Assembly: GCA_024280945.1 (NCBI GenBank)
Contig: JAMXLO010000135.1
Coordinates: forward strand, 1 to 60,628
Direction: 5' to 3'
Length of the DNA: 60,628 bases
Source of the DNA: Acetobacteraceae bacterium
GTDB taxonomy: Bacteria; Pseudomonadota; Alphaproteobacteria; Acetobacterales; Acetobacteraceae
The translations under genes were made by a program, and so were the position numbers. Positions 8,320 to 15,908 of the stretch are shown in pieces (position 1 is the stretch's first letter; each line of letters begins with the position of its first letter). The notes below the pieces were generated by a model that saw nothing but the letters and a program-made list of their open reading frames with translations, was not told where the DNA came from and did no database searches.

Positions 8320-9923
8320 CATGCGGCGTTCAGGATCATATCCGCGCCCTTCTCGCCGATCATAATGGCGGTGGCGTTGGTGTTGCCCGATACCACGGTC
8401 GGCATGATCGAGGCGTCGATCACGCGCAGGCGCTCCATTCCTTTGACCCGCAACGACGTATCGACCACGGCCATGGGACCAGGGCCCATCATGCAGGTAC
8501 TGGTCTGATGGAACGTGGTGCCCGCGGTGGCACGCACGTGATCCAAGAGGTCCTTGTCCGATGCCGCTTGCGGGCCTGGCAGGTATTCCTCAGCCACATA
8601 TCTCCGCATCGCTTCCGTGTTGAAGATCCGGCGCGAGACCTTGAGGCCGGCGATCATGGTGTCCTTGTCCGCCTGTGTCGCCAGGTAGTTCGGCTGGATC
8701 GCCGGAGGCGCGGCCGGATCAGGCGATGCGATGCGCAGCCAGCCACGACTCTCTGGTCGACACGGGATCGCGACAAGCGTGCAGCCGGGGAAGCGATGCA
8801 TGGGATCGCCCGTCTTCTCGGCGCTGCCGGCAAGGAACTGATACTGCACGTCGGGCGAAACCAGCTCCGGCCGCGTGCGGACGAACAGACCCATGGGACC
8901 AGCGCCGGTCATCAGCGCGCCGCGCTTAACCAGGATGTACTGCAAGCCGTGGTGAATGCGGCGCGCCCAGTTGTGGTACACCTCGTTCATTGTGCAGACG
9001 CCAGAAGTACAGCGATAGATGATCCGGCCGCCGCAGTGATCCTGAAGATTTTCACCCACGCCCGGCAGGTCATGCGCAACGGCAATGCCGTGCTGCTGCA
9101 GCAAGGCGCCGGGACCGATGCCGGAGAGCTGCAACAATTGCGGTGAGTTGATGGCGCCACCGGCCAGAAGCACTTCGCGTCGCGCACGTACCTGGCGCAG
9201 CACTCCATTCTGGCTGAACTCTACACCGATCGCGCACCGGCCCTCTGTCAGCACGCGGTGCGCAAGGGCCCTGACTTCCACTTTCAGGTTGGGACGTTGC
9301 AGCGCCGGCTTCAGATAACCTGCGGCAGCCGAGCAGCGCCGCCGATTGCGAACCGTGAGCTGCAGCGGACCGACACCTTCCTGTTCCGCGCCATTGAAGT
9401 CAGGATTGTACGGATAGCCCGCCTGCTTCGCCGCTTCGACGAACGCATCATGCAGCGGGTGCTCGGTGCGCAGGTCCGACACCGCGAGCGGACCGCCTTT
9501 GCCATGAAACTCATCGGCGCCGCGCTCCTGATCTTCCGATTTGCGGAAATACGGCAGCACGTCGTCGTATGACCAGCCGGTGTTGCCGAGCTGGCGCCAG
9601 AGGTCGAAATCCTGCTTTTGGCCGCGAATGTAGATCAGGCCGTTGATCGATGACGATCCGCCAAGCACCTTGCCGCGCGGCAGTGGCACACGGCGGTTGT
9701 TGAACTCCGGCACCGGCTCGGACTCGAAGTGCCAAGCCACCTTGGGATTGTAGATGTTGCGGTAGAAGCCGGCGGGGATATGGATCCAGGGGTCGCGGTC
9801 CTTGCCGCCGGCTTCCAACAACAGAACGCTGTTCTTGCCACCCGCACTCAACCGGTTGGCCAGGACGCAGCCAGCCGAACCGGCGCCGACGATGACAAAA
9901 TCGAATATTTCCTCTGTCGCCAC
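8319..9923 (-). CDS. GMC-family oxidoreductase (choline dehydrogenase-like)
   Basis: The 534-residue flavoprotein begins with DFVIVGAGSAGCVLANRLS, the FAD-binding motif, and contains PRGKVLGGSSSINGLIYIRG (GMC signature 1), AGGAINSPQLLQLSGIG (signature 2), and the C-terminal catalytic region with His in TTFHQTSTCMMG and Asn in GNTNATAIMIGEK. Members oxidise alcohols to aldehydes; choline, aryl or long-chain alcohols are possible. The start is a GTG at 9923 preceded by a duplicated AAGGGAAGG ribosome site. It lies downstream of the MetE-like gene on the same strand and is probably co-transcribed with it. A second GMC enzyme occurs at 17869-19500. Confidence 0.9.
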   Translation of the reverse strand: MATEEIFDFVIVGAGSAGCVLANRLSAGGKNSVLLLEAGGKDRDPWIHIPAGFYRNIYNPKVAWHFESEPVPEFNNRRVPLPRGKVLGGSSSINGLIYIRGQKQDFDLWRQLGNTGWSYDDVLPYFRKSEDQERGADEFHGKGGPLAVSDLRTEHPLHDAFVEAAKQAGYPYNPDFNGAEQEGVGPLQLTVRNRRRCSAAAGYLKPALQRPNLKVEVRALAHRVLTEGRCAIGVEFSQNGVLRQVRARREVLLAGGAINSPQLLQLSGIGPGALLQQHGIAVAHDLPGVGENLQDHCGGRIIYRCTSGVCTMNEVYHNWARRIHHGLQYILVKRGALMTGAGPMGLFVRTRPELVSPDVQYQFLAGSAEKTGDPMHRFPGCTLVAIPCRPESRGWLRIASPDPAAPPAIQPNYLATQADKDTMIAGLKVSRRIFNTEAMRRYVAEEYLPGPQAASDKDLLDHVRATAGTTFHQTSTCMMGPGPMAVVDTSLRVKGMERLRVIDASIMPTVVSGNTNATAIMIGEKGADMILNAA

Positions 9924-9957
9924 GTTGCCTTCCCTTCAGAGTCGCCTTCCCTTCAGA
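9924..9957 (-). repeat. 17-base tandem duplication carrying a ribosome binding site
   Basis: Bases 9924-9940 and 9941-9957 are consecutive copies of a 17-base unit, identical except at the third position. Read on the minus strand each contains TCTGAAGGGAAGG, so the stop codon of the MetE-like gene and the Shine-Dalgarno sequence were duplicated together in front of the GMC gene. Confidence 0.8.
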
Positions 9958-11116
9958 ACAGAAGCTGCGATGCAATCCGCGCACCTTCGCTCAATGCCGC
10001 AAGTTTGGCCCACACCACGTCCTCGGCCACGCGCCGGCTGCCGGCCGATGTATCGAAGCCGCAATCGGTACCCGCCAGCACACGCTTCGGATCGCCGACC
10101 GCTTCGGCCACGCGCTCGATGCGCTCCGCGACGGTCCGCGGGTGTTCCACGAAGTTGGTGACGCTGTCGATGACGCCGGCGACGATCACCTGGTCGGCAT
10201 CGAGCGGAAACTCGCGCAGCACGGCGTATTCGTGCGCGTGGCGCGGATTGGCGAACGGCAGGACGAAACCGCCGACCTTCAGCTTGCGCAGGATGGGCAT
10301 GATCTCGTGCAGTTCGACGTCGCAGTCGTGTGGGCCTTCATAATTGCCCCAGCAGGCATGCAGGCGGACACGGTCGCGCGGGATGTTGACAAGCGCCTGA
10401 TTGATGGTGGCGACGACGCGATCGATGAAACCGAGGAAGTCGCCCAGCGGCTTATCCTGGTAGGTGAAGTGGCGTTCCATCGCCAGGTCTGGGCAGTCGA
10501 GCTGAAGCAGGAAGCCATGATCGACGATCGCCTCGTATTCGACCTGCAGCGCCTTGCCGAGTGCAGCGAGGTAAGCTTCGTCGCTCGGGTAGTAGTCGTT
10601 GCGCAGAGCAGCGGCGACGATGCCGGGCGAGGGTGCGGTGACGAACGGTTCGACGAACGGATTTCCCAGCTGGTCGAGCGCGGCACGGAAATCGTCGCAT
10701 TCGGCATCGATCGCGGCGCGATCGAGATAACGAACATCGCCGATCGCTGTCGGCACGTGCTCGCGGCTGTCGACCATCACCGCGCCGGACTGCGCGCGTT
10801 GCAGCGCCGCCTTGAAGGCAGGATAGCGTTCGACGTCGGCGCGTGGCGGACGCGTCCATTGGCCGCCGAAGCCGCTCATCCGGCTGCGCACGTAGAGGAA
10901 GAAGGCCTCGCGCTGCTGCTCGCCGTTATTGCCGACATCGATACCGGCATCGTGCTGGCGACGCACCGCCTCTTCCAGTGCGGCACGTCCCGCTGCGGCG
11001 AGTTGTGCATCGACCGCCTCACCACGGGCCTTGGCGACGTAAAGCCGCACCAGCGCCTCGGGACGCGGCAGGCTGCCGGTGTGGGTGGTCAGGATGCGCG
11101 TCTCGCTGCGTTGCAT
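9953..11116 (-). CDS. MetE C-terminal-like zinc methyltransferase
   Basis: This 387-residue protein corresponds to the C-terminal catalytic half of cobalamin-independent methionine synthase. It begins ILTTHTGSLPRPEALV and contains LHACWGNYEG, where His-x-Cys matches zinc ligands of MetE, and AGTDCGFDT, which supplies the other zinc cysteine. The N-terminal MetE domain is absent. Such stand-alone proteins are often methyltransferases with non-folate donors or epoxide/thiol-transfer enzymes rather than true MetE, so the reaction is left open. ATG 11116 has an AGGGGAGA ribosome site; the 30 further upstream residues are not family-like. It is followed by the GMC gene and is divergent to an SDR gene across 125 bases. 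Confidence 0.85.
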   Translation of the reverse strand: MQRSETRILTTHTGSLPRPEALVRLYVAKARGEAVDAQLAAAGRAALEEAVRRQHDAGIDVGNNGEQQREAFFLYVRSRMSGFGGQWTRPPRADVERYPAFKAALQRAQSGAVMVDSREHVPTAIGDVRYLDRAAIDAECDDFRAALDQLGNPFVEPFVTAPSPGIVAAALRNDYYPSDEAYLAALGKALQVEYEAIVDHGFLLQLDCPDLAMERHFTYQDKPLGDFLGFIDRVVATINQALVNIPRDRVRLHACWGNYEGPHDCDVELHEIMPILRKLKVGGFVLPFANPRHAHEYAVLREFPLDADQVIVAGVIDSVTNFVEHPRTVAERIERVAEAVGDPKRVLAGTDCGFDTSAGSRRVAEDVVWAKLAALSEGARIASQLLF

Positions 11117-11241
11117 ATCATTCTCCCCTTGGACGTTCTCTATCGCTCTTGCGCAAAGCCTGATCCTATTCGCGCCGGTCTGGCAATCTGCGCCGACGCG
11201 ACGCACACTTGGCTGAACATTGCAAATACGGAGGAGAAAAG

Positions 11242-12027
11242 ATGGAAGTCCGTCTCGACGGCCGCAGCGCGATCGTTACCGGGGCGAGCAAGGGTCTCGG
11301 CCTGGCCATGGCCAAGGAGTTCGCCGCATCGGGTGCTGACGTCGCGATGCTGGCGCGACGGCCGGAGGTGTTGGAGGAGGCGAAGCAGAGCGTTGCCGCG
11401 ACGGCACAAGGCGGGCGCGTCGCCACCTTCGTCTGCGATGTGGCGAAGGCCGACGATATCAAGAAGACATTCGACGCGGTGAGCAAGACATTCGGCAAGG
11501 TCGATATCCTGATCAACAATGCCGGACAGTCACGCGCCATGCCGGCCGAGCAGATCACCGATGAGATCTGGCACGAGGACCTGGAGCTGAAGCTGTTCGC
11601 TGCAATCCGCTTCGCGCGTCTGGTGTGGCCGGGGATGAAGCAGCGCAAGTGGGGGCGCATCATCAATGTGCTGAACCTGGGGGCGAAGGCGCCGCGCGCG
11701 AACGGCGCGCCAACCGCGGTGTCGCGCGCCGCGGGCATGGCGTTCATGAAGGTGTTGGCCGGTGAGGGTGCGCCGCATGGCATCCTGGTCAACGGCATGT
11801 TGGTGGGACTGATCGATTCCGACCAGCACGTGCGGCGTCACGCGCGCGAGGGTGCCAACGTGTCGTATGACGACTTCCGGGCGAAGATGGGAGCGAACGT
11901 ACCGATCGGCCGCATCGGCAAGGCAGAGGAGTTCGCGGCGATGGCGTGCTTTCTCTGCTCCGATTTGGCGGGCTTCACCACCGGGGCTGCGATCAACATG
12001 GATGGCGGTGCCTCGCCCGTGGTGTGA
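11242..12027 (+). CDS. atypical short-chain dehydrogenase/reductase
   Basis: The 261-residue protein has the SDR cofactor motif VTGASKGLGLAMA (about residues 12-24) and LINNAGQSRA, and ends with TGAAINMDGGA, all classical. The catalytic region is abnormal: the usual Ser, Tyr and Lys of the S-(Y-x-x-x-K) set are replaced, giving NVLNLGAK and then GAPTAVSRAAGMAF, i.e. Asn, Thr and Arg. A normal ketoreductase mechanism is therefore unlikely, although cofactor binding should be intact. ATG 11242 follows a strong GGAGGAG site; the upstream frame extension is not SDR-like. It is divergent to the MetE-like gene and is the last ordinary gene before the toxin/immunity island. Confidence 0.85.
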   Translation: MEVRLDGRSAIVTGASKGLGLAMAKEFAASGADVAMLARRPEVLEEAKQSVAATAQGGRVATFVCDVAKADDIKKTFDAVSKTFGKVDILINNAGQSRAMPAEQITDEIWHEDLELKLFAAIRFARLVWPGMKQRKWGRIINVLNLGAKAPRANGAPTAVSRAAGMAFMKVLAGEGAPHGILVNGMLVGLIDSDQHVRRHAREGANVSYDDFRAKMGANVPIGRIGKAEEFAAMACFLCSDLAGFTTGAAINMDGGASPVV

Positions 12028-12066
12028 CACGGGCACCGTGTCGGTGCGGGTAGGTGGTGGATCCAG

Positions 12067-12103
12067 TTGACGCGGCGAGGGCCTGTGTGTTATCAATGAT
12101 AAC
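12067..12103 (+). promoter_or_regulatory. candidate promoter with overlapping GTTATCA palindrome
   Basis: TTGACG at 12067-12072 is followed after 17-18 bases by TTATCAA, a plausible -35/-10 pair. The -10 is embedded in GTTATCA-A-TGATAAC (12089-12103), a perfect seven-base inverted repeat with one central base that could serve as an operator. It lies about 70 bases upstream of the first start codon of the toxin remnant. Confidence 0.45.
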
Positions 12104-12171
12104 GGGTCCATTAACGAACAGGGATAGCTTTATTGTCCGACCGCGCGGACCTGCCCTTCGGCCATAACACC

Positions 12172-13293
12172 ATGAAGTTCCGCGCGGTGTTTGTGCCCGA
12201 TGGTGCTGACCTCCCCATGGCGATATCACCCGCGTGGTCGGGCCGCACCCAGTGATGATCCCGGCGGTGTGGGTGCCGGAAGGCGGGGCGCTTCCAGGCT
12301 ATCCCTATGAGCATATCGGTCGCGCCGTCTTCATTCCGGACGAAGAGGACAAAATTGGGCGGATGCCGTCGGGGTCGCAGCGGCAACGATCAACTGGGCC
12401 GATGCAGGCGACCGCAACGACTTCCATTGCTGTCACCGGGCAGCGCGATCGGCGTGGCTTCTTCGCGGGCAGTTCAAACGGTGACGTCGGGGCGGGCCCC
12501 AGCGTCGATTCCGCGCGCGACCCGGCGAGCGGCGCCCCCGGACGGCCCGGCGCTTCTGGACCAGGTGCTGCGCAGTGGCTGGCTGATTACGTGCGACCAA
12601 ATGTCGATGAAGCCATCCGGGCGTGGAACGCCATGTCTGACCTACGCGCGACGTGGTCGGCACTCAACGCAACATTGGCGCTAGACCTCACCGCCTGGGT
12701 CCAATACCCCAGGCTCAACGCGAGCGGTGCAGCCGGATTGATTGGGCGCGAAGGGGTTGCCGCTGGGGAGCAAGGAATAAGCCTGGATATACCGGCCGAC
12801 AAACGCCCAAATCAGACTCTCGCCGACGGGGTCAAGCTTATCCAAGTCGCTGGCACGACTGATCCCGTCATCGCTGCGGCTGACTTGGTTTCAGACGAGC
12901 TTAGCGGTGGACACCATAGAGAGGCATGTCGGGAAGGCACAGACGTATCTTGAAAGTTGGCTGGGTCAGAATCCGCGCTTGAAGGCGGCTTCCGCCTATC
13001 ACGATCTCGCTGAGGCGACTGCAGTCACCCAACAGGTTCTGGATGCGAATCGGGCTGCCATTCAGTCCTGGGGCGCCAATCCGGGTGCTGGCGATAGGCT
13101 GGTCGTCTCCATCTCGCGACCAGTCAGTAGCCGACGGTATATTCCCATAGGAACTGTCCTCAGCCGCGGTTTATCGTCGTCCACCCCCGGAGACGGGGCG
13201 ACTGTGATTTTGAAGAGGGACTCCAATAATTCGAGAGGATTTACCGTGATCACCAGCTATCCGACGCTCTCTGGTTCAGATGTGGAGGACTGA
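12172..13293 (+). pseudogene. polymorphic (CDI-type) toxin with RNase A-like C-terminal domain, frameshifted
   Basis: Three stretches in alternating frames read as one protein of about 370 residues. From ATG 12172 the first frame gives MKFRAVFVPDGADLP; at the CCCC run near 12213-12216 the sense continues in another frame (GDITRVVGPHPVMIPAVWVPEGG) to 12954; at about 12912-12916 a missing AC dinucleotide returns it to the first frame. That last frame (12907-13293) is a complete RNase A-like CdiA-CT domain: TIERHVGK at its start, LAEATAVTQQVLDAN in the middle, VILKRD, and a terminal VITSYP. The His of RHVGK and the Thr and Tyr of ITSYP match catalytic residues known for the Yersinia kristensenii CdiA-CT RNase. 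A CdiI-like immunity gene follows after 5 bases. No CdiA filament domain or secretion gene is present, so this looks like an orphan, decayed cassette. A sequencing error or programmed slip is possible. Confidence 0.62.
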
Positions 13294-13298
13294 AACAT

Positions 13299-13592
13299 AT
13301 GTCCGCAATGCTGCGGGAGTTTTGCAGGCTCTACGTCCAAGACTTTGATGTGGTCTTTGAACACGATACTGACCCAATCGACCTCTTCTGCCAGCAACAC
13401 AGCAGGAAGGCCCAGGAACAGCTTCTCGATGACCTGAGAGGTTTTTGTGCAGATGTCCTGGCGGGAAGAAGATCCCTCGGTGATCTTGTGGACCTGGGTC
13501 TGGAGTATATGCCGGGCGACGAACAGCATCCGGAAACCTGGCTTCCACAATTGGTCAAATATCTCGAGGATAGAATGGCAGCGTACAAATAA
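13299..13592 (+). CDS. CdiI-like immunity protein, copy 1 (intact)
   Basis: A 97-residue acidic protein starting at ATG 13299, with GGAGGA about 12 bases upstream inside the end of the toxin frame. The layout LREFCRLYVQDFDVVFE, then DPIDLFCQQHS, LLDDLRGFCADVL, LVDLGLEYMPG and TWLPQLVKYLEDRM matches the small all-helical CdiI immunity proteins found next to RNase A-like CdiA-CT toxins. It should bind and neutralise the cognate toxin in the cytoplasm. Its place directly behind the toxin domain supports this. Two further copies, both damaged, lie at 15466-15798 and 15909-16204. Copy 3 is very close in sequence; copy 2 is more divergent. Confidence 0.72.
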   Translation: MSAMLREFCRLYVQDFDVVFEHDTDPIDLFCQQHSRKAQEQLLDDLRGFCADVLAGRRSLGDLVDLGLEYMPGDEQHPETWLPQLVKYLEDRMAAYK

Positions 13593-13679
13593 CGTGCTGC
13601 GACCACATGGCTTGCTGAGTCCTGTATCCTGAAGATATTTATTCGATCACGTGCCGTTTGAAGCTGAGGCTTGCACAGC

Positions 13680-13823
13680 ATGAGCCGTGCACAGCTCCGA
13701 AATGCGATGCATCGCCTAAAGGACGCAGTATGCTTGGGGGGCGCAGACGACGTTCTAATACATATTCCCACCGGGGAGGTGTTCTTCAATGGTGAAAGCA
13801 TCGGCAACCTCCATGACGAGTGA
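13680..13823 (+). pseudogene. probable C-terminal tail of a second toxin (47 aa)
   Basis: ATG 13680 opens a 47-residue frame without a convincing ribosome site; a stop lies 15 bases upstream in the same frame. The sequence ends with DVLIHIPTGEVFFNGESIGNLHDE (given here as overlapping pieces DVLIHIPTGEVFFNG and GESIGNLHDE), and an I-G-N-hydrophobic-x-D ending is common at the C-termini of polymorphic toxins. It overlaps the start of the DUF4279 gene by 35 bases, as toxin and immunity genes often do. I read it as the surviving end of a displaced toxin module; a genuine small gene cannot be excluded. Confidence 0.35.
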
Positions 13824-14274
13824 CCCGTCTGATCCCGATGATGACACGGGGGCATTCATAGTGCTGGATTTCCACGGCGATAATCTTGATCCGGAATCTC
13901 TCGCCTCGGTGATTCCCCTGCGTGCTGGGCGGCCCACGAGAAAGGGCCAGCGTTTGGGTCGCGGAACCCGCATCGCCCCGACCGGGTACTGCGGTTTCAG
14001 CACGTTGGACCAGGTGTCCACGAGCAGCGGCAATGCGCATTTGGCATTCCTTCTCGACATGATCGAAAGTCGGCTGGCTGCGATACGTGACGTGATGACC
14101 GCCCAGTCACTGACGTGGAAAGCAGTATTTTTCGAGGGCGAGAAAGAGGGCAGATCGTTCGCGGATCTCAGCCCGGAACTCTTGCAAAGAGCAGCTCGGA
14201 TCGGTCTGCCCCTTCTGCCGAAGGGGGAGGAGAAGGCGACCTTCGTGTGGGACCAACACTGCAGCCAACCATAG
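13789..14274 (+). CDS. DUF4279-like protein, probable immunity protein
   Basis: A 161-residue protein with a strong ribosome site (GGGGAGG, nine bases before ATG 13789). It reads as DUF4279: an early strand FIVLDFHGDNLDPESLASVIPL with a conserved Asp-Asp/Leu-Asp-Pro pattern (quoted in part: DFHGDNLDPESL), GRPTRKGQR, GYCGFSTLD, a helix HLAFLLDMIESRLAAIRDV and a C-terminal LSPELLQRAARIGLPLL. DUF4279 proteins commonly sit next to polymorphic toxins and are thought to act as immunity proteins. Here it overlaps a toxin-like tail, which fits. Function by family and context only. Confidence 0.6.
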   Translation: MVKASATSMTSDPSDPDDDTGAFIVLDFHGDNLDPESLASVIPLRAGRPTRKGQRLGRGTRIAPTGYCGFSTLDQVSTSSGNAHLAFLLDMIESRLAAIRDVMTAQSLTWKAVFFEGEKEGRSFADLSPELLQRAARIGLPLLPKGEEKATFVWDQHCSQP

Positions 14275-14503
14275 CGAATCTGCGCGTACAGGGCGGCGGA
14301 CGAGCCCGAGCAACCGAATCGCTATCCTCGTCAGCCGTACATTGGTACGAAGCGAAGCGGTCGCGATGCATGGGCTGCTGGTGGACTTGATGTCGGTTAC
14401 GTTCGGCGACTTCGCACTCGGCAGACCAGCCCAAGCCCACCTGCAGGGCGGGTCCGGCCGGCCTGCATCAGGAGGTTTGCGGTCGCAGTGCACCTGGAAG
14501 TGA
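14275..14503. other. non-coding or decayed stretch in the toxin/immunity island
   Basis: Short open frames occur, for example one giving MHGLLVDLMSVTFGDFALG from about 14370, but none has a ribosome site or recognisable family. I treat the stretch as decayed DNA between cassettes. Confidence 0.4.
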
Positions 14504-14629
14504 TTCGCACGAACGCGGACTGCGCACCGGCGGCTTGCTCATCCCGCTTTCACTTGCTTCATCGCGTTCGTCCTACACACATCGTGCCTTGCGGACCCAC
14601 AAACCGCCTTTGACCGTTCGACGCAACAT

Positions 14630-15058
14630 GTGGAGGCGGCGCTCACACGATTGGTTGGATGTCGCTGGTCGGTGACAAATAGTGCCGCCGTGTGCCCGAT
14701 GCCACCGACCGGCGGTGTACTGACGCTGACGAATAGCTCGGCAGAACAACCGGAGACAATCGAAATGAACGTCCTGGTTGCGGCGAAACCGCAGCGGGAT
14801 CCGGTGAGAGAGAGCATCGCCGGCGACCAAACCATTGCTATCATTCGTTATATCTTGCCAAAGTGGTCGGCAGCACATGAATGGTTATCGCAAGCATTGG
14901 ATGCGGCAAGACAGGTTCACGGCCGGCGAGCGACCAAGGTTGGCAAGTTGACGGTGCTGGTCCAATGGTCACAACCCGCCGATTTGGATAGCACGTTTGC
15001 AACGGTCGTAGTGACTAAGAAAACCTCGCTCAACGAATGGAACTGGCGCAATAACTGA
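14630..15058 (+). CDS. unrecognised protein, possibly start-damaged secreted or lipoprotein
   Basis: The frame from GTG 14630 encodes 142 residues, with GGVLTLTNSS, MNVLVAAKPQ and VGKLTVLVQWSQ as strand-like segments and ITIAIIRYILPKW-like hydrophobic content in the middle. The same frame is open back to 14504 and there encodes a hydrophobic segment, CFIAFVLHTSCLAD, that looks like the end of a signal peptide with a possible lipobox Cys, but no ATG, GTG or TTG start is found for it. The gene may have lost its start. A shorter related-looking frame follows at 15090-15368. I do not recognise the family; the position suggests a component of the toxin/immunity island. Confidence 0.35.
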   Translation: MEAALTRLVGCRWSVTNSAAVCPMPPTGGVLTLTNSSAEQPETIEMNVLVAAKPQRDPVRESIAGDQTIAIIRYILPKWSAAHEWLSQALDAARQVHGRRATKVGKLTVLVQWSQPADLDSTFATVVVTKKTSLNEWNWRNN

Positions 15059-15089
15059 AGCCACGAGCGATGTCGCCAAACATGATGTG

Positions 15090-15368
15090 ATGATCGCCTT
15101 TCTCACGAGAGAAGGCGGTGTGATGGCAATAACACACAAGTCCTTGCAAGTGACTGCAGCAATGTGGAGGCCAAAGGTCTGAACATGGATCTGGAAGGCC
15201 GGCGAATTGGCCGTTGAAGTTACCAAGCATCCGAGTGGAAGCACACTGATCGTCACCACACGCAAGCTCGTCTACGCGGCAGACCGCCACGCCGCCCATT
15301 TGGGCTTACGGCGATCCGAGGGATCAGGCCGCATTTTCTTACAGTCCCCACAAAAATGTATTTCTTAG
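15090..15368 (+). pseudogene. decayed ORF with internal TGA, related in pattern to the preceding frame
   Basis: A single frame (starts GTG 15087 or ATG 15090) reads MIAFLTREGGVMAITHKSL, meets TGA at 15180-15182, and then continues sensibly as WKAGELAVEVTKHPSGST and LIVTTRKLVYAADRHAAHLGL to TAG at 15366-15368. The K-x-G-x-L-x-V-x-V pattern followed by a V-V-T-x-K strand recurs in the frame ending at 15058, so the two may be diverged duplicates. Family unknown. Confidence 0.3.
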
Positions 15369-15465
15369 AAGTCGATTCCCATGAGCGCTCGGTTTTGGTC
15401 GCGAGAACCCGACCGGCCGGTGTCTCATGCCATACCGGGTCTGTTGGTCAACGGATTAAGATACC

Positions 15466-15798
15466 ATGAACGAGACTTTGCGAGAATTCTGCGAGCTGTA
15501 TACTCAAGACTTCGACTTGGTTTTTCAACGAGATACGGATCCTGTCGATCTTTTTTGCAAACAACACAGTCTTCAAGCCCAGTAGGAACTCCTCGGCCAG
15601 TTGAAATCGTTTTATGATGGTGTTTTATCGGGAACGAACTCAATACGAGATCTTGTTGAGATGGGTTTGGAGTACGTTCCCGAGGGCGATCGGAGTCTAC
15701 GCAGCTGGTTGCCGCGGCTGATCAAGTACCTGGAGGAAAAGACGACGATGGCCAAGGCTGACGGCATATCGGGCCGACCTGAGACGACGAGCCATTAG
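15466..15798 (+). pseudogene. CdiI-like immunity gene, copy 2, amber codon at position 40
   Basis: From ATG 15466 the frame gives MNETLREFCELYTQDFDLVF, DPVDLFCKQHS and, after an in-frame TAG at 15583-15585 (codon 40), continues as ELLGQLKSFYDGVLSG, LVEMGLEYVPEGD and SWLPRLIKYLEEK to TAG 15796-15798. The amber codon stands where copy 1 has Glu, so a single G-to-T change explains it. Copy 2 is clearly homologous to copies 1 and 3 but much more divergent, with lower GC, and must have arisen by an older split or separate acquisition. It can make a full product only if the amber codon is suppressed. Confidence 0.6.
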
Positions 15799-15908
15799 AG
15801 CGATAACAATGTAGGGGCCAACCTGAAAGCTCGGAATGCTATCGACGCTGCTGTTCGCCGCGCTCGCGGTGACGCCAGCATACGTCGGATAGGAAAAGCC
15901 ATTCAGAC

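Noticed and set aside
10142-11482. 446-residue plus-strand frame opposite the MetE-like gene
   Set aside because: Runs antisense to the MetE-like gene and then into the SDR gene in a wrong frame; no family similarity.
14107-14493. minus-strand frame opposite the DUF4279 gene as an alternative gene
   Set aside because: The plus strand has a strong ribosome site and a recognisable family; the minus frame has neither.
15835-15894. 18-residue signal-peptide-like frame (MLSTLLFAALAVTPAYVG) before immunity copy 3
   Set aside because: Too short, stops at once and has no ribosome site; probably chance hydrophobicity, though a gene remnant cannot be excluded.
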